Below are positions 16,070-24,145 of a stretch of 35,840 bases of DNA, in pieces. This stretch comes from JBHHYS01 sp046757645 (GTDB taxonomy: Bacteria > Acidobacteriota > Terriglobia > Acidiferrales > 2-02-FULL-67-57). Each line of letters opens with the position of its first letter. Positions within the stretch are counted from its first letter, which is position 1. The notes under the pieces were generated by a model. It made no database searches and was not told the DNA's origin. It saw only the letters and a program-made list of their open reading frames with translations. The stretch lies in assembly GCA_046757645.1 (NCBI GenBank), contig JBHHYS010000015.1, positions 1 to 35,840 on the forward strand, given 5' to 3'. The translations under genes and the position numbers were made by a program.

Positions 16070-16732
16070 ATGAATCAGACGCAGCTGCAATTTTCGGTGC
16101 AGCGCACGATGATGGTGGAGTGGCAGTTGCGCCGCCGCGGAATCACTGACCCGCGCATCCTGGATGTTTTCCTGGAAGTCCCGCGGCACGCCTTCGTGCT
16201 CCCCGAGCACGCGGCCCAGGCCTACGAGGATTGTCCCCTGCCGATTGGCGAGGGACAGACCATCTCCCAGCCTTACATGGTGGCACTGATGACCGAAGCG
16301 CTGGAATTGACCGGGAACGAAACCGTGCTGGAAGTAGGGACGGGTTCCGGTTATCAAGCCGCGATTCTGGCCCGCCTAGCCCACCACGTCTATTCCATCG
16401 AAAACCATCCCGCGCTGGCCGCCGGCGCCGAGGAACGCCTGGCCCGCTTGGGTTACACGAACGTCACCTGCTTGGTCGGCGACGGCAGCCAGGGTCATCC
16501 CGAGGCCTCCCCCTATGAGGCCATCCTGGTGACGGCAGCGGCCCCCCGGGTTCCCGAATCGCTGACCGGGCAGTTGGCCGAGAGCGGCCGCTTGGTGATC
16601 CCGGTGGGCGACATCTATTCCCAGGAGCTGGTGCTGGTGAGAAAGCAGCAGGGCGAACTCGCGCAGAAGACCATCAACTACTGCCGCTTCGTGCCCCTCA
16701 CCGGCAAGTACGGCTGGAGCGACTCCTCCTGA
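16070..16732 (+). CDS. pcm: protein-L-isoaspartate O-methyltransferase
   Basis: A 220-residue S-adenosylmethionine-dependent enzyme that methylates L-isoaspartyl residues to start repair of aged proteins. Signatures: RRRGITDPRIL with VPRHAFV, the substrate loop GEGQTISQPYMVALMTEAL (residues about 60-78), the SAM motif VLEVGTGSGYQAAILARL (86-103) and LVTAAAPRVPESL. Length is normal. Its last 35 bases overlap the end of the convergent Nudix gene, so both 3' ends are read on both strands. Confidence 0.95.
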   Translation: MNQTQLQFSVQRTMMVEWQLRRRGITDPRILDVFLEVPRHAFVLPEHAAQAYEDCPLPIGEGQTISQPYMVALMTEALELTGNETVLEVGTGSGYQAAILARLAHHVYSIENHPALAAGAEERLARLGYTNVTCLVGDGSQGHPEASPYEAILVTAAAPRVPESLTGQLAESGRLVIPVGDIYSQELVLVRKQQGELAQKTINYCRFVPLTGKYGWSDSS

Positions 16733-17177
16733 GTGGTCCGCGGCGACGAAACAATGCCAACCCCTTCTCGCAAACCGCGCTGGCCTTGGCGCTGAGCTGA
16801 TAGGCGGCGAACTCCTCGGGTCGCACCCAGGCCACCGCCCGCACGTCAGAACCGGGACGCAGGTGCCCGTCGAGCGGCTCGCAGAGGTAGTCCAGAAGAA
16901 CGTAGTGGTAGCGCGGCCGGTTCGACTCATCGCGGGTGATCCGCTCGAAGGCTTCCACCAGCTCCAGCACCTGGACGCTGAGCCCTGTCTCCTCGCGCAG
17001 CTCGCCAACCACCGCCTCTTCCAGGGTCTCCCCCAACTCCACCGCCCCGCCCGGCAGCGACCACTGCCCGGCCGACGGTTCGTGGGCCCGCTCGACCAGC
17101 AGCACCGCCGTGTCGCGCACCACCACACCCCCCACCCCCACGACGGGCCGCTCCGGGTATTCGCGTCCTCCGCTCAT
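16698..17177 (-). CDS. Nudix hydrolase
   Basis: A 159-residue Nudix-fold hydrolase that cleaves nucleoside diphosphates linked to another group. The Nudix box is GGAVELGETLEEAVVGELREETGL (residues about 43-66): the core EExG acids are there, but the arginine before the first Glu of the REUxEExGU motif is a glycine (Gly58). The preceding LLVERAHEPSAGQWSLPGG and the following VRAVAWVRPEEF fit ADP-ribose or NTP-type members. The C-terminus (RRRGPLRRSRSSRTCR) is basic and lies in the region overlapping pcm, so the stop may have drifted. Confidence 0.85.
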   Translation of the reverse strand: MSGGREYPERPVVGVGGVVVRDTAVLLVERAHEPSAGQWSLPGGAVELGETLEEAVVGELREETGLSVQVLELVEAFERITRDESNRPRYHYVLLDYLCEPLDGHLRPGSDVRAVAWVRPEEFAAYQLSAKASAVCEKGLALFRRRGPLRRSRSSRTCR

Positions 17178-17195
17178 TCGTCCGACCCTGGCCGG

Positions 17196-18581
17196 CTAGC
17201 GCACCAGCCGTTCCACCACTTCATAGAGCCAGCGCAATCCCCGGCGCACATTCTCCACCGAAACCCGCTCGTTGTCGCCGTGCACCGTGGCGGCTTCGGC
17301 ACGGGTGCGCAGAAACGGCGAGAAGCCGTAGCACACAATCCCCAGTTCGCGAAACAATCCGCTTTCGGTGTAGCCCCAGAGCATGCGGGTGGTAACCACC
17401 GTGTCCGGAAAATCCCTCCCGAGCACCGCCTCGATGGCCCGAAACAGCTCGGTGTTAATCGGTGATTCATTCGCCCCGCGGAACGGCTCTTGGATGGGCT
17501 CCACCTCCAGGCTGTCATCGGCCAGGATCGCCCGCAACTGCGCCAGAAACTCCTGCGGGTCTTCCCCCGGCAGCAAGCGGACGTCCAACTGCGCGACCGC
17601 CTCCCCGGGAATTACGTTGGTTTGTTTCGACCCCTGAAGCACGGTCAGGGAGATGGTGTTTCGCAGCAGGTAGTTGTACATCTCATCGTTCGTCAGTGTG
17701 GCCAAGAACTCGGGATCCTGGACGGCCTGGCGGAGGTGGCGGAACTGCTTCGCCCGCTCGCCGCTTTCCTGGTCGGCCAGGTCGCGGAAAAACTTCTCCA
17801 CGCCGGGCAGCACCTTGATGGGTGTCTCCCAGTCCACCACCCGCGCCAGGGCGCGCACCAAGCGATGGGTAGCCGCCTCCCGTAGCGGGCGGGAGCCGTG
17901 GCCCGGACGTCCCTGGGCGCGCACCCGCAGCCAGAAGGGAGCCTTCTCGGCGTTGTCGATGCCGAAAAACTTTATCCGGCCATCCTCCACCAGATTCTCC
18001 CCGCCCTCGGTGAGGAGATAGTCGGCCTGGGCCAGCAGCTCGCGTTTGTTTTCCACCAGCCAGGAGGCGCCCTGCATGGCAACCTCTTCGTCGGCGGTGG
18101 CCACAAAGAGCACATCCCGGCGCAAGCGCACCCCTTCGCGCTTCAGCATTACCATCACCATTGCCTGGAGGAGCCCCAGCCCTTTCATATCCAGGGCACC
18201 ACGACCGTAGATGTAGCCGTCGCGGAGGGCGCCGGAGAAGGGATCCACGCGCCACCGGGCGGCGTTCGAGCTGACCACGTCCATGTGGTTCAGCAGAATC
18301 AGGGGCGGCTTCGAGCCGTCCCCCTTCAGGCGGGCGATGAGATTGGCTCGCCCCGGGGCAATCTCATAGATCTCCACCGGGATGCCCTCGCCCCCAAACC
18401 ACTCCTGGAAGAAGCGGGCGGCGCGGAGCTCGTTCCCCGGGGGGTTGGTGGTGTCAATCTGAAGGTAGCGCCTCAATTGCCCCACCGCCAGCTCCTGATA
18501 GTAAGCCCAATCGATTTCCTGGCCGGGGAGCGGCAAGGACAAACCCATCGCCAGAGCCAACGCCAGAAGCAATCGACGCAT
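17196..18581 (-). CDS. secreted M20-family metallopeptidase
   Basis: A 461-residue dizinc peptidase of the M20/M25/M40 group with a signal peptide (residues 1-20). Ligands and catalytic residues are visible: His99-x-Asp101 (NHMDVVSS), Asp131 (GRGALDMKG), Glu165/Glu166 (TADEEVAMQG) and Glu192 (LTEGGEN). The lid domain follows at about 230-340. It should cut peptides or acyl-amino acids outside the cytoplasm; the exact substrate is not readable. It is preceded by a divergent promoter region shared with the LysW-like gene and followed 18 bp later by the Nudix gene, probably on one transcript. Confidence 0.92.
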   Translation of the reverse strand: MRRLLLALALAMGLSLPLPGQEIDWAYYQELAVGQLRRYLQIDTTNPPGNELRAARFFQEWFGGEGIPVEIYEIAPGRANLIARLKGDGSKPPLILLNHMDVVSSNAARWRVDPFSGALRDGYIYGRGALDMKGLGLLQAMVMVMLKREGVRLRRDVLFVATADEEVAMQGASWLVENKRELLAQADYLLTEGGENLVEDGRIKFFGIDNAEKAPFWLRVRAQGRPGHGSRPLREAATHRLVRALARVVDWETPIKVLPGVEKFFRDLADQESGERAKQFRHLRQAVQDPEFLATLTNDEMYNYLLRNTISLTVLQGSKQTNVIPGEAVAQLDVRLLPGEDPQEFLAQLRAILADDSLEVEPIQEPFRGANESPINTELFRAIEAVLGRDFPDTVVTTRMLWGYTESGLFRELGIVCYGFSPFLRTRAEAATVHGDNERVSVENVRRGLRWLYEVVERLVR

Positions 18582-18639
18582 CCATCACCTCACAGGAGCG
18601 GAAACATTCCGCTGGACATTAGCCAAAACCGGAGTGCTA

Positions 18640-18645
18640 TATAAT
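18640..18645 (+). promoter_or_regulatory. -10 box of the LysW-like gene
   Basis: A perfect TATAAT inside TATATAAT. A TGGACA at 18613-18618 is 21 bp upstream, which is too long for a normal spacer, so the -35 is uncertain. Confidence 0.4.
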
Positions 18646-18686
18646 ATCCCACCAGAGACGAAAACAGGCAGCGGGGGTATAGGCTC

Positions 18687-18896
18687 GTGGCTCGGTGTCC
18701 TGAATGCGGCGCGCTGATTGACCTCGAAGAGGACGAAGTCAAAGAGGGCGAGACTTTACCCTGCCCAGAGTGTGCCGTGGATCTGGAAGTGGTCAACACC
18801 AACCCTCTGGAGCTGGACGTTATCGAAGAGGAGGAGGAGGAAGAGGAGAATCTTGACGAACTCGGCGAAAACGACGAGGAAGACGAAGAGGAGTAG
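18687..18896 (+). CDS. LysW-like zinc-ribbon acidic protein
   Basis: A 69-residue protein with the LysW/ArgW layout: CPECGALIDLEEDE (C4, C7), GETLPCPECAVDLEV (C26, C29) and a long acidic C-terminus. LysW is the carrier protein that holds alpha-aminoadipate or glutamate during lysine or arginine synthesis, through the last Glu of an EDWGE motif. Here the tail ends NDEEDEEE and has no EDWGE, so it cannot be assigned to that role. The GTG start at 18687 follows a GGGGG site. It has no neighbouring lysX, lysZ or related genes. A role as a zinc-binding acidic adaptor is possible. Confidence 0.75.
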   Translation: MARCPECGALIDLEEDEVKEGETLPCPECAVDLEVVNTNPLELDVIEEEEEEEENLDELGENDEEDEEE

Positions 18897-18960
18897 TCGT
18901 AGGGAACGGACACCCGCGGAACCCTTCCCGGGAGCCACTTCTCCCTCGGCCTCCAATCGG

Positions 18961-19356
18961 ATGAGAAGAACAGTCCCGCTCATCCTTGCTGTTGCCCTGG
19001 CAGGGATGCTGGCCCTCCCGGGCCTGGGCGGGGCGGCGCCCACCGCCAAGAAAATCAAGCAGAAGCGCTATGCGCTGTTGGCGGGGACGCTGTTCACTCA
19101 AGAGGGATTTTCCCTGCCCGGGGTGCGCATCACCATCCAGCGGAAAGGGAAGCACAAGCCACGGTGGCGCGCGGTGAGTGACCGGCGTGGCGAATTCGCT
19201 GTGCGCTTGCCCGCCGGACGCGGGACCTACGAAGTCACCACCCACAGCAAGGACCGCCAGAATCAAACCAAAACTGTGGAAATCCATGGCGAAGAGCGCG
19301 TGGACATCCTCTTTCGCCTGGCACCCAAAAAACAAGAGCGGAGGAAAGACCGATGA
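18961..19356 (+). CDS. secreted carboxypeptidase-regulatory-like domain protein
   Basis: A 131-residue protein with a signal peptide (residues about 5-25) and one small beta-sandwich domain of the CarboxypepD_reg type: LAGTLFTQEGFSLPGVRITI, then SDRRGEFAVRLPAGRGTYEV. The C-terminus is very basic (KKQERRKDR). Such domains are stand-alone envelope proteins in Acidobacteria and may aid adhesion or protein stability. The stop overlaps the start of the next similar gene by 4 bp (ATGA), so the pair arises from one transcript and possibly an old duplication. Confidence 0.75.
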   Translation: MRRTVPLILAVALAGMLALPGLGGAAPTAKKIKQKRYALLAGTLFTQEGFSLPGVRITIQRKGKHKPRWRAVSDRRGEFAVRLPAGRGTYEVTTHSKDRQNQTKTVEIHGEERVDILFRLAPKKQERRKDR

Positions 19357-19760
19357 AGAGAGCGCGACACCGCCGGTTGATTACCTGCCTGTTGCTGAGT
19401 GCGGGATTGCTCCTGGCGAGCCCAGGCGCCGTGGCGCAAGAGGACTCCGCGCGGGTCATCCGCGGACAGGTGCTGGCTGAGAACGGCAAGCCGGTGGCCA
19501 CAGCCATCGTTCACCTCAAGAACGTCACCACCAAGGAGCAGTGGAGTGTGGTCACCAACAAGCAGGGTCGCTACCAGTTCAATGACGTGGAGTTCAAAGC
19601 CAGCTACCAGCTCTACGCCGAGTGGCACGAGAAGAAATCCCGTACGCGCAGCATCTCCCAGTTCGACACCCGCCGACGCATCTTCGTTAACCTCCGCCTC
19701 CAGCCCCTGAAAAAATCCGAAAGCCCAAAGAAGAAGGAAGTCAAAGAGAACAAGAACTAG
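19353..19760 (+). CDS. secreted carboxypeptidase-regulatory-like domain protein (second copy)
   Basis: A 135-residue protein with signal peptide (residues about 8-29, cut near AVAQ) and a CarboxypepD_reg domain: RVIRGQVLAENGKPVATAIV, NKQGRYQFNDV. It resembles the preceding gene in layout but the domain is clearly diverged. The C-terminal tail is Lys-rich (KKSESPKKKEVKENKN). It overlaps the upstream gene by four bases. It converges on tyrS, whose stop is only 23 bp away. Confidence 0.75.
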   Translation: MKRARHRRLITCLLLSAGLLLASPGAVAQEDSARVIRGQVLAENGKPVATAIVHLKNVTTKEQWSVVTNKQGRYQFNDVEFKASYQLYAEWHEKKSRTRSISQFDTRRRIFVNLRLQPLKKSESPKKKEVKENKN

Positions 19761-19783
19761 CGGTGCCCGCGCAGCCTGTTCGC

Positions 19784-21052
19784 TCACTCGGGTAGCTGAG
19801 GAATGATGATAGCCGCTCGGCGGCTGAATTCCACTAGGACCTGACGCTGTGCAGGCCGAAGTTGGTAGACCACCCGTGTTTCTTTCTCCCCATTGATGTA
19901 AACACTTCCCTCTTTGACCTTTCGCCCCGCTTCCGCAGCCGATGAAATCCAATTCAGCTTTCTCAGCAGCTTGTCCAACTTCAGGAAGTAGACTCCGTCG
20001 GGTTGCCGACCTCCGATCTCATTGATGGGGATCCGTTGTGGGCGCAGGTTCAGCGGGCGCTCACCTCTCCGCACGACTCGGTCGAAGTGCTCTTCTGCCT
20101 CCCGTGCCGCCTGTTCGCCATGGAAATCTGTCACCACGCGCCGCGCCAAGTCGGCCTTGATCTGCATCGGGTGAGATTTCTCCACTTCCACGTGGGTGCG
20201 TCGCCGCTCCAGGTCGGCGGGTGGAATGTCAGTGAGCAGCTCGTAGTAGGTCCACATCAGCTCATCGGAAATGGACATCAGCTTGCCGTACATTTCCGCC
20301 GGGGCCTCGGTGATGCCCACGTGGTTGTCGAAGGTCTTGCTCATTTTTCGCACCCCGTCGAGCCCGGGGAGGATGGGCATGAGCAGCGCCACCTGGGCGG
20401 ACTGACCGTAGGCGCGCTGAATTTCGCGCCCCACCAGGAGATTGAATTTCTGCTCGGTGGCGCCCAGCTCTACGTCGGCTGCCAGAGCGACAGAGTCGTA
20501 GGCTTGCAGCAGAGGATAGAGCAGCTCCTGAAGGGCGACGGGCCGGTTGGCGTTGACCCGGCTGCGAAAATCCTCCCGTTCGATGAGCCGCGCCAGGGTA
20601 TAGTGCGAACACAAGCGAATCAGGTCTTCCCCGCTGAACCGCCCCAGCCATTCCGAGTTGAAGCGGACTTCGGTGAGCGCAGGGTCGAGCACCTTGAACA
20701 CCTGCTGCTTGTAAGTTTCGGCGTTGGCCAGGACTTCGTCGCGCGTCAACGGCGGCCGCGTAGTGGAGCGGCCCGAAGGGTCACCGATCATCCCGGTGAA
20801 GTCGCCAATGAGGAAGATGACCGTGTGACCTAAGTCCTGAAAATGCTTGAGTTTACGAAGAACCACCGTGTGCCCGAGGTGGATATCGGGCGCCGTGGGA
20901 TCCACGCCCAGCTTCACTCGCAACCGCTTGCCGCTTTTCTTCGACTGGGCGAGCCGCTCACGCAACTCCCCCTCGCTGACGACTTCCGCAACGCCCTTGA
21001 GCAGGTAGCTGAGCTCCTCGTCCAGGCTGCGCGGGCGGAATGGCTCACTCAA
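19784..21052 (-). CDS. tyrS: tyrosyl-tRNA synthetase
   Basis: A 422-residue class Ic aminoacyl-tRNA synthetase that charges tRNA-Tyr. Rossmann domain with the HIGH motif HLGH (58-61), the tyrosine-binding LGVDPTAPDIHLG segment and GDFTGMIGDPSGR; the KMSKS loop is KMSKT (236-240). A C-terminal S4 RNA-binding domain (about 355-420) contains DKLLRKLNWISSAAEAGRKVKEGSVYING. Complete and of normal length. It lies 178 bp downstream of purN on the same strand; the gap holds no gene I can see, so it may have its own promoter. Confidence 0.97.
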   Translation of the reverse strand: MSEPFRPRSLDEELSYLLKGVAEVVSEGELRERLAQSKKSGKRLRVKLGVDPTAPDIHLGHTVVLRKLKHFQDLGHTVIFLIGDFTGMIGDPSGRSTTRPPLTRDEVLANAETYKQQVFKVLDPALTEVRFNSEWLGRFSGEDLIRLCSHYTLARLIEREDFRSRVNANRPVALQELLYPLLQAYDSVALAADVELGATEQKFNLLVGREIQRAYGQSAQVALLMPILPGLDGVRKMSKTFDNHVGITEAPAEMYGKLMSISDELMWTYYELLTDIPPADLERRRTHVEVEKSHPMQIKADLARRVVTDFHGEQAAREAEEHFDRVVRRGERPLNLRPQRIPINEIGGRQPDGVYFLKLDKLLRKLNWISSAAEAGRKVKEGSVYINGEKETRVVYQLRPAQRQVLVEFSRRAAIIIPQLPE

Positions 21053-21230
21053 TGCAGCTCCCCCTCCGACGAAAGCGCCTCAGACTAGGACAACCTCGAC
21101 CCAGAGTCAAACCGAGGCGGTGCGGCTTTCGGCGTCACGATAGACCAGAGGGCAGTCAACAATCCTCCTCTGAGCCCTCTGACCAGCGCAGCGCGACGGC
21201 GAGCGGCGCGCGCCGACGCCAATTCCGGTC

Positions 21231-21857
21231 TCACCCAGCCTTCTCCTCAGCCGGCTCGGTGCGGATGACGCGGCGGCCTTCAATCCGAAAGTTTCCACTG
21301 AGGACCAGGTTGATCGCTTCGGTATAGATGCGGTGCTCCTCGCGGAGGATGCGCGCCGAGAGGGTTTCTTCGGTGTCATCGTCATAGACGGGCACGACCG
21401 CCTGGACGACGATGGGTCCGGCATCCAAGTTTTCATCCACGAAATGCACGGTGCAGCCGGAATACTTCACCCCCCACTCCAGCGCCTGTTTCTGGCCTTC
21501 CAGCCCTGGAAACGAAGGCAGTAGCGCCGGGTGGATGTTAAGAATGCGGTAGCGGAACGCGTTGACGAAATAGGGCGAGAGCAGGCGCATGAAGCCCGCC
21601 AGGCACACCAGGTCAATCTTCTTCTCCTTCAAGCCGGCGACGACTGCGCGGTCATACTCTTCCCGCTGGCGCCCTTTGGAGGGAATCACTACCGCTTCCA
21701 GGCCGCGCCGCCGGGCTTTCTCCAGCCCGGGAGCGTTCTCGCGGTTGCTCACCACCAGGGCAATCTCCGCCTGGGGGATTCGCCCGGCAGCCACGCTGTC
21801 GGCGATGGCTTCGAAGTTCGAACCTCGCCCCGACAAAAGCACTGCGATGCGTTTCAT
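21231..21857 (-). CDS. purN: phosphoribosylglycinamide formyltransferase
   Basis: A 208-residue enzyme that transfers a formyl group from 10-formyltetrahydrofolate to GAR in step three of purine synthesis. Signatures: LLSGRGSNFEAI near the N-terminus, ILNIHPALLPSFPG with Asn107 and His109, and FVDENLDAGPIV with Asp145, the catalytic triad. The C-terminus is short but complete (RTEPAEEKAG). It overlaps purM by four bases (ATGA), as in many purM-purN pairs. Confidence 0.97.
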   Translation of the reverse strand: MKRIAVLLSGRGSNFEAIADSVAAGRIPQAEIALVVSNRENAPGLEKARRRGLEAVVIPSKGRQREEYDRAVVAGLKEKKIDLVCLAGFMRLLSPYFVNAFRYRILNIHPALLPSFPGLEGQKQALEWGVKYSGCTVHFVDENLDAGPIVVQAVVPVYDDDTEETLSARILREEHRIYTEAINLVLSGNFRIEGRRVIRTEPAEEKAG

Positions 21858-22903
21858 CGCCAGCTCTCCCGATAACGAACTCCGCGGCGGCCGCGCACCA
21901 CTTCTCCGATACGGTAGAAAGAGGCACGACGCCGGCGCAGAAGGCCTTCCACCTTCGAGAGATGACGCCGGGGAACAATCAACACCATCCCGATCCCCAT
22001 GTTAAAAGTGCACAGCATCTCTTCGGCGGGCACATTGCCCACTTGTTGCAGAAGGCGAAACACCGCAGGCAGGGGCCAGCGGTCGAGATGAATTTCCGCC
22101 GCACAGCCGCCCGAGAGCACGCGGGGAACGTTTTCCGTCAAGCCGCCCCCGGTGATGTGCGCCGCCGCGCTCAGCCAATCCTTTTCGAGCAACGGCTTCA
22201 ACAACGGGTAGTAGCACCAATGGGGCTTGAGCAATTCCGCTCCCAACGTGTTCTTCAACTCGGGCAGGTAGGAATCAACCCGCAGCCCTGCCACCGTGAA
22301 AAAAAGCTTGCGGGCAAGGGAATAACCGTTGGTGTGGAGCCCGGTTGAGGCCAGGCCGATGAGCTCATCTCCCGGGCGCACGCGGCCCCCAGCGAGAATT
22401 TTCTTTCTTTCCACCGCGCCCAGCACGAACCCGACTAGGTCGTAGTCGCCCGGGACATACACCCCGGGCAGCTCGGCGGTTTCGCCCCCGATGAGCGCCA
22501 CGCCCAGCGCCCGGCAGGCGCGGCTCATCCCGACAAACACTTCCTCGAGCACGCCCGGGTCGAGCCGGCTGCTGGCGATGTAGTCGAGGAAGAAGAGCGG
22601 GGTGGCGCCCTGGACGGCGATGTCGTTCACGCAATGGTGGACGAGGTCAGCCCCTACACTTTGGTAGCGGCCCACCTGCGCCGCTACCTTGAGCTTCGTA
22701 CCCACCCCGTCCACGCTGGTGACCAGCACCGGTTGCCGCCAGCGGCGATGCTCCAGCTCATAGAGAGCCCCAAAGCGGCCGAGCTCGGAGAGGACCCCGC
22801 GGGTGAAGGTGCAACGCGCAAGCTGCGCCACCCGCTGCTTCACCGCCCGAGCGCGGTCGCGGTCAACCCCGGCGTCGACGTAGCGGATAGGCACACGATT
22901 CAT
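21854..22903 (-). CDS. purM: phosphoribosylformylglycinamidine cyclo-ligase (AIR synthetase)
   Basis: A 349-residue enzyme that closes FGAM to AIR with ATP in step five of purine synthesis. Motifs: TSVDGVGTKLKVA, HHCVNDIAVQGATPLFFLDYIA, GGETAELPGVY, STGLHTNGYSLARK and AHITGGGLTENVPRVL. The ATG at 22903 matches the MNRVPIRYVDAGVD start; another in-frame ATG lies three codons upstream. It overlaps purN by four bases. Before it come 103 bp of non-coding sequence and the MauE/DsbA pair. Confidence 0.97.
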   Translation of the reverse strand: MNRVPIRYVDAGVDRDRARAVKQRVAQLARCTFTRGVLSELGRFGALYELEHRRWRQPVLVTSVDGVGTKLKVAAQVGRYQSVGADLVHHCVNDIAVQGATPLFFLDYIASSRLDPGVLEEVFVGMSRACRALGVALIGGETAELPGVYVPGDYDLVGFVLGAVERKKILAGGRVRPGDELIGLASTGLHTNGYSLARKLFFTVAGLRVDSYLPELKNTLGAELLKPHWCYYPLLKPLLEKDWLSAAAHITGGGLTENVPRVLSGGCAAEIHLDRWPLPAVFRLLQQVGNVPAEEMLCTFNMGIGMVLIVPRRHLSKVEGLLRRRRASFYRIGEVVRGRRGVRYRESWR

Positions 22904-23006
22904 GGAGGCCACAAGAACCGTATTCTAACCGAATAGATGGGAAAAGAAGTTCTCCCCGTCGGGCCGCTCGTTGGGAATTCCCGGCCGCAAGGCCTTCGGA
23001 GGGGCG

Positions 23007-23450
23007 CTAGCCGGCCTGGGAGACGGCCGCCCGGCGCGCCACCCAGGGGCGCACAGCGAGAAAGACAGCCATCAGCAAGAAGACAGAGTCGCGAGCCAGG
23101 GTGGAGGGGCTGATGGGCTCGCCGAAGCCGAAGCACCCACAGTCGGCCTCAATGCCCCGAAAGTAAGTAACCGCCATGACAGCAATGAAGCCGCTGAGGA
23201 GCAGGACGGTAAAGGTGGCCACGTAGCGCAGCTTCCAGCCCACCAGTAGCAGCACTCCCAACCCCATCTCCAGCCAGGGCAACAAGCGGGCGACGACCAC
23301 CACGCCCCACACGGGAAGGACCTGATAGCTGCTCAGCGCCATCTCGAAGAGAAACTGGTGTTCGCGCGGGTAGAGCTTGCTGAAACCGGCGTAGATGAAG
23401 AGGCCGCCGAGCGCCAACCGGGAGATCCACTGGAGAATGCGCCAAATCAC
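23007..23450 (-). CDS. MauE/DoxX-like membrane protein with a DCGCFG motif
   Basis: A 147-residue four-helix membrane protein of the DoxX/MauE kind: helices at about 5-24, 46-70, 76-96 and 117-134, with EADCGCFGFGEP (Cys104 and Cys106) after the third. The Cys pair suggests a thiol-redox role. The start overlaps the stop of the DsbA-like gene by four bases (ATGA), so the two proteins are probably made together and may form a thiol oxidation or reduction pair in the periplasm. MauE itself is required for methylamine dehydrogenase maturation; nothing here suggests that enzyme. Confidence 0.75.
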   Translation of the reverse strand: MIWRILQWISRLALGGLFIYAGFSKLYPREHQFLFEMALSSYQVLPVWGVVVVARLLPWLEMGLGVLLLVGWKLRYVATFTVLLLSGFIAVMAVTYFRGIEADCGCFGFGEPISPSTLARDSVFLLMAVFLAVRPWVARRAAVSQAG

Positions 23451-24079
23451 GGTGCTTGCGCCAGCAGGCTGTCGAGATAGCGGCGAAAGATGGTGTACTG
23501 GTAAACGACGGGAATCTGCTCGGTCTTGCCGTTGGCCGTTATGAAGATGGTCGGGGTTCCACGCACGCCGCGGCGTCGGCCTAAGGCGAGGTCGCGGTCA
23601 ATGTGGGCGTCCAGCTTGGGATCTTTTAGCCACTTCCGCACCTGATTCATTTTCTCTTCCGGGAGCGCGCCGGCCACCACGGGATCCAACTGGCCCGTGG
23701 TCGACCACAGGTGCTGGTAGACGTACAAAGCGTCGGTCACCCGGATCCATTCTTCCTGGCCCAGGCGACCGGCGGCCTGGGTATAGCGGGCCGCCTGGCG
23801 CGCGTACGGATGCTGGCGCTCCAAAGGAAATTCGCGATAGACCACCCAAAGTTTGCCCTTCATGGCGTAATCAGCCAGCAGACGCCGGGTGACCTCGAGA
23901 TAGAACCGGCGACAGCTGGGGCACTGATGATCGGAGAACACCTCCATCACAATCGGGGCTCGACGGTCGGCCCCCAGGCCGCGCTCTGGGAGGATCTCGG
24001 CGGGCTTCGGGGCTGCCAGGGGGCTGGCAGCGACCCAGACCAGCAGAGTGAGCCCCAAAGCTTTTTGCATCGCGGTCAT
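23447..24079 (-). CDS. DsbA/thioredoxin-fold secreted thiol-disulfide protein
   Basis: A 210-residue exported thioredoxin-fold protein with a signal peptide (residues about 7-23, cut near PLAAP) and the active site CPSC (Cys53-Cys56). The cis-proline loop GTPTIFI (about residues 173-179) is present, and a helical insertion typical of DsbA lies between. It should oxidise or isomerise disulfides outside the cytoplasm. The start may be the second ATG. It sits 66 bp after purF and overlaps the MauE-like membrane gene, placing a redox pair in the middle of the purine gene run. Confidence 0.85.
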   Translation of the reverse strand: MTAMQKALGLTLLVWVAASPLAAPKPAEILPERGLGADRRAPIVMEVFSDHQCPSCRRFYLEVTRRLLADYAMKGKLWVVYREFPLERQHPYARQAARYTQAAGRLGQEEWIRVTDALYVYQHLWSTTGQLDPVVAGALPEEKMNQVRKWLKDPKLDAHIDRDLALGRRRGVRGTPTIFITANGKTEQIPVVYQYTIFRRYLDSLLAQAP

Positions 24080-24145
24080 CGATTCCCCCTCTGTCTCAGA
24101 AGAAGATTCATTCTCGCGCCTGGGCGTTGCCCGCGGTTTTTTCGC

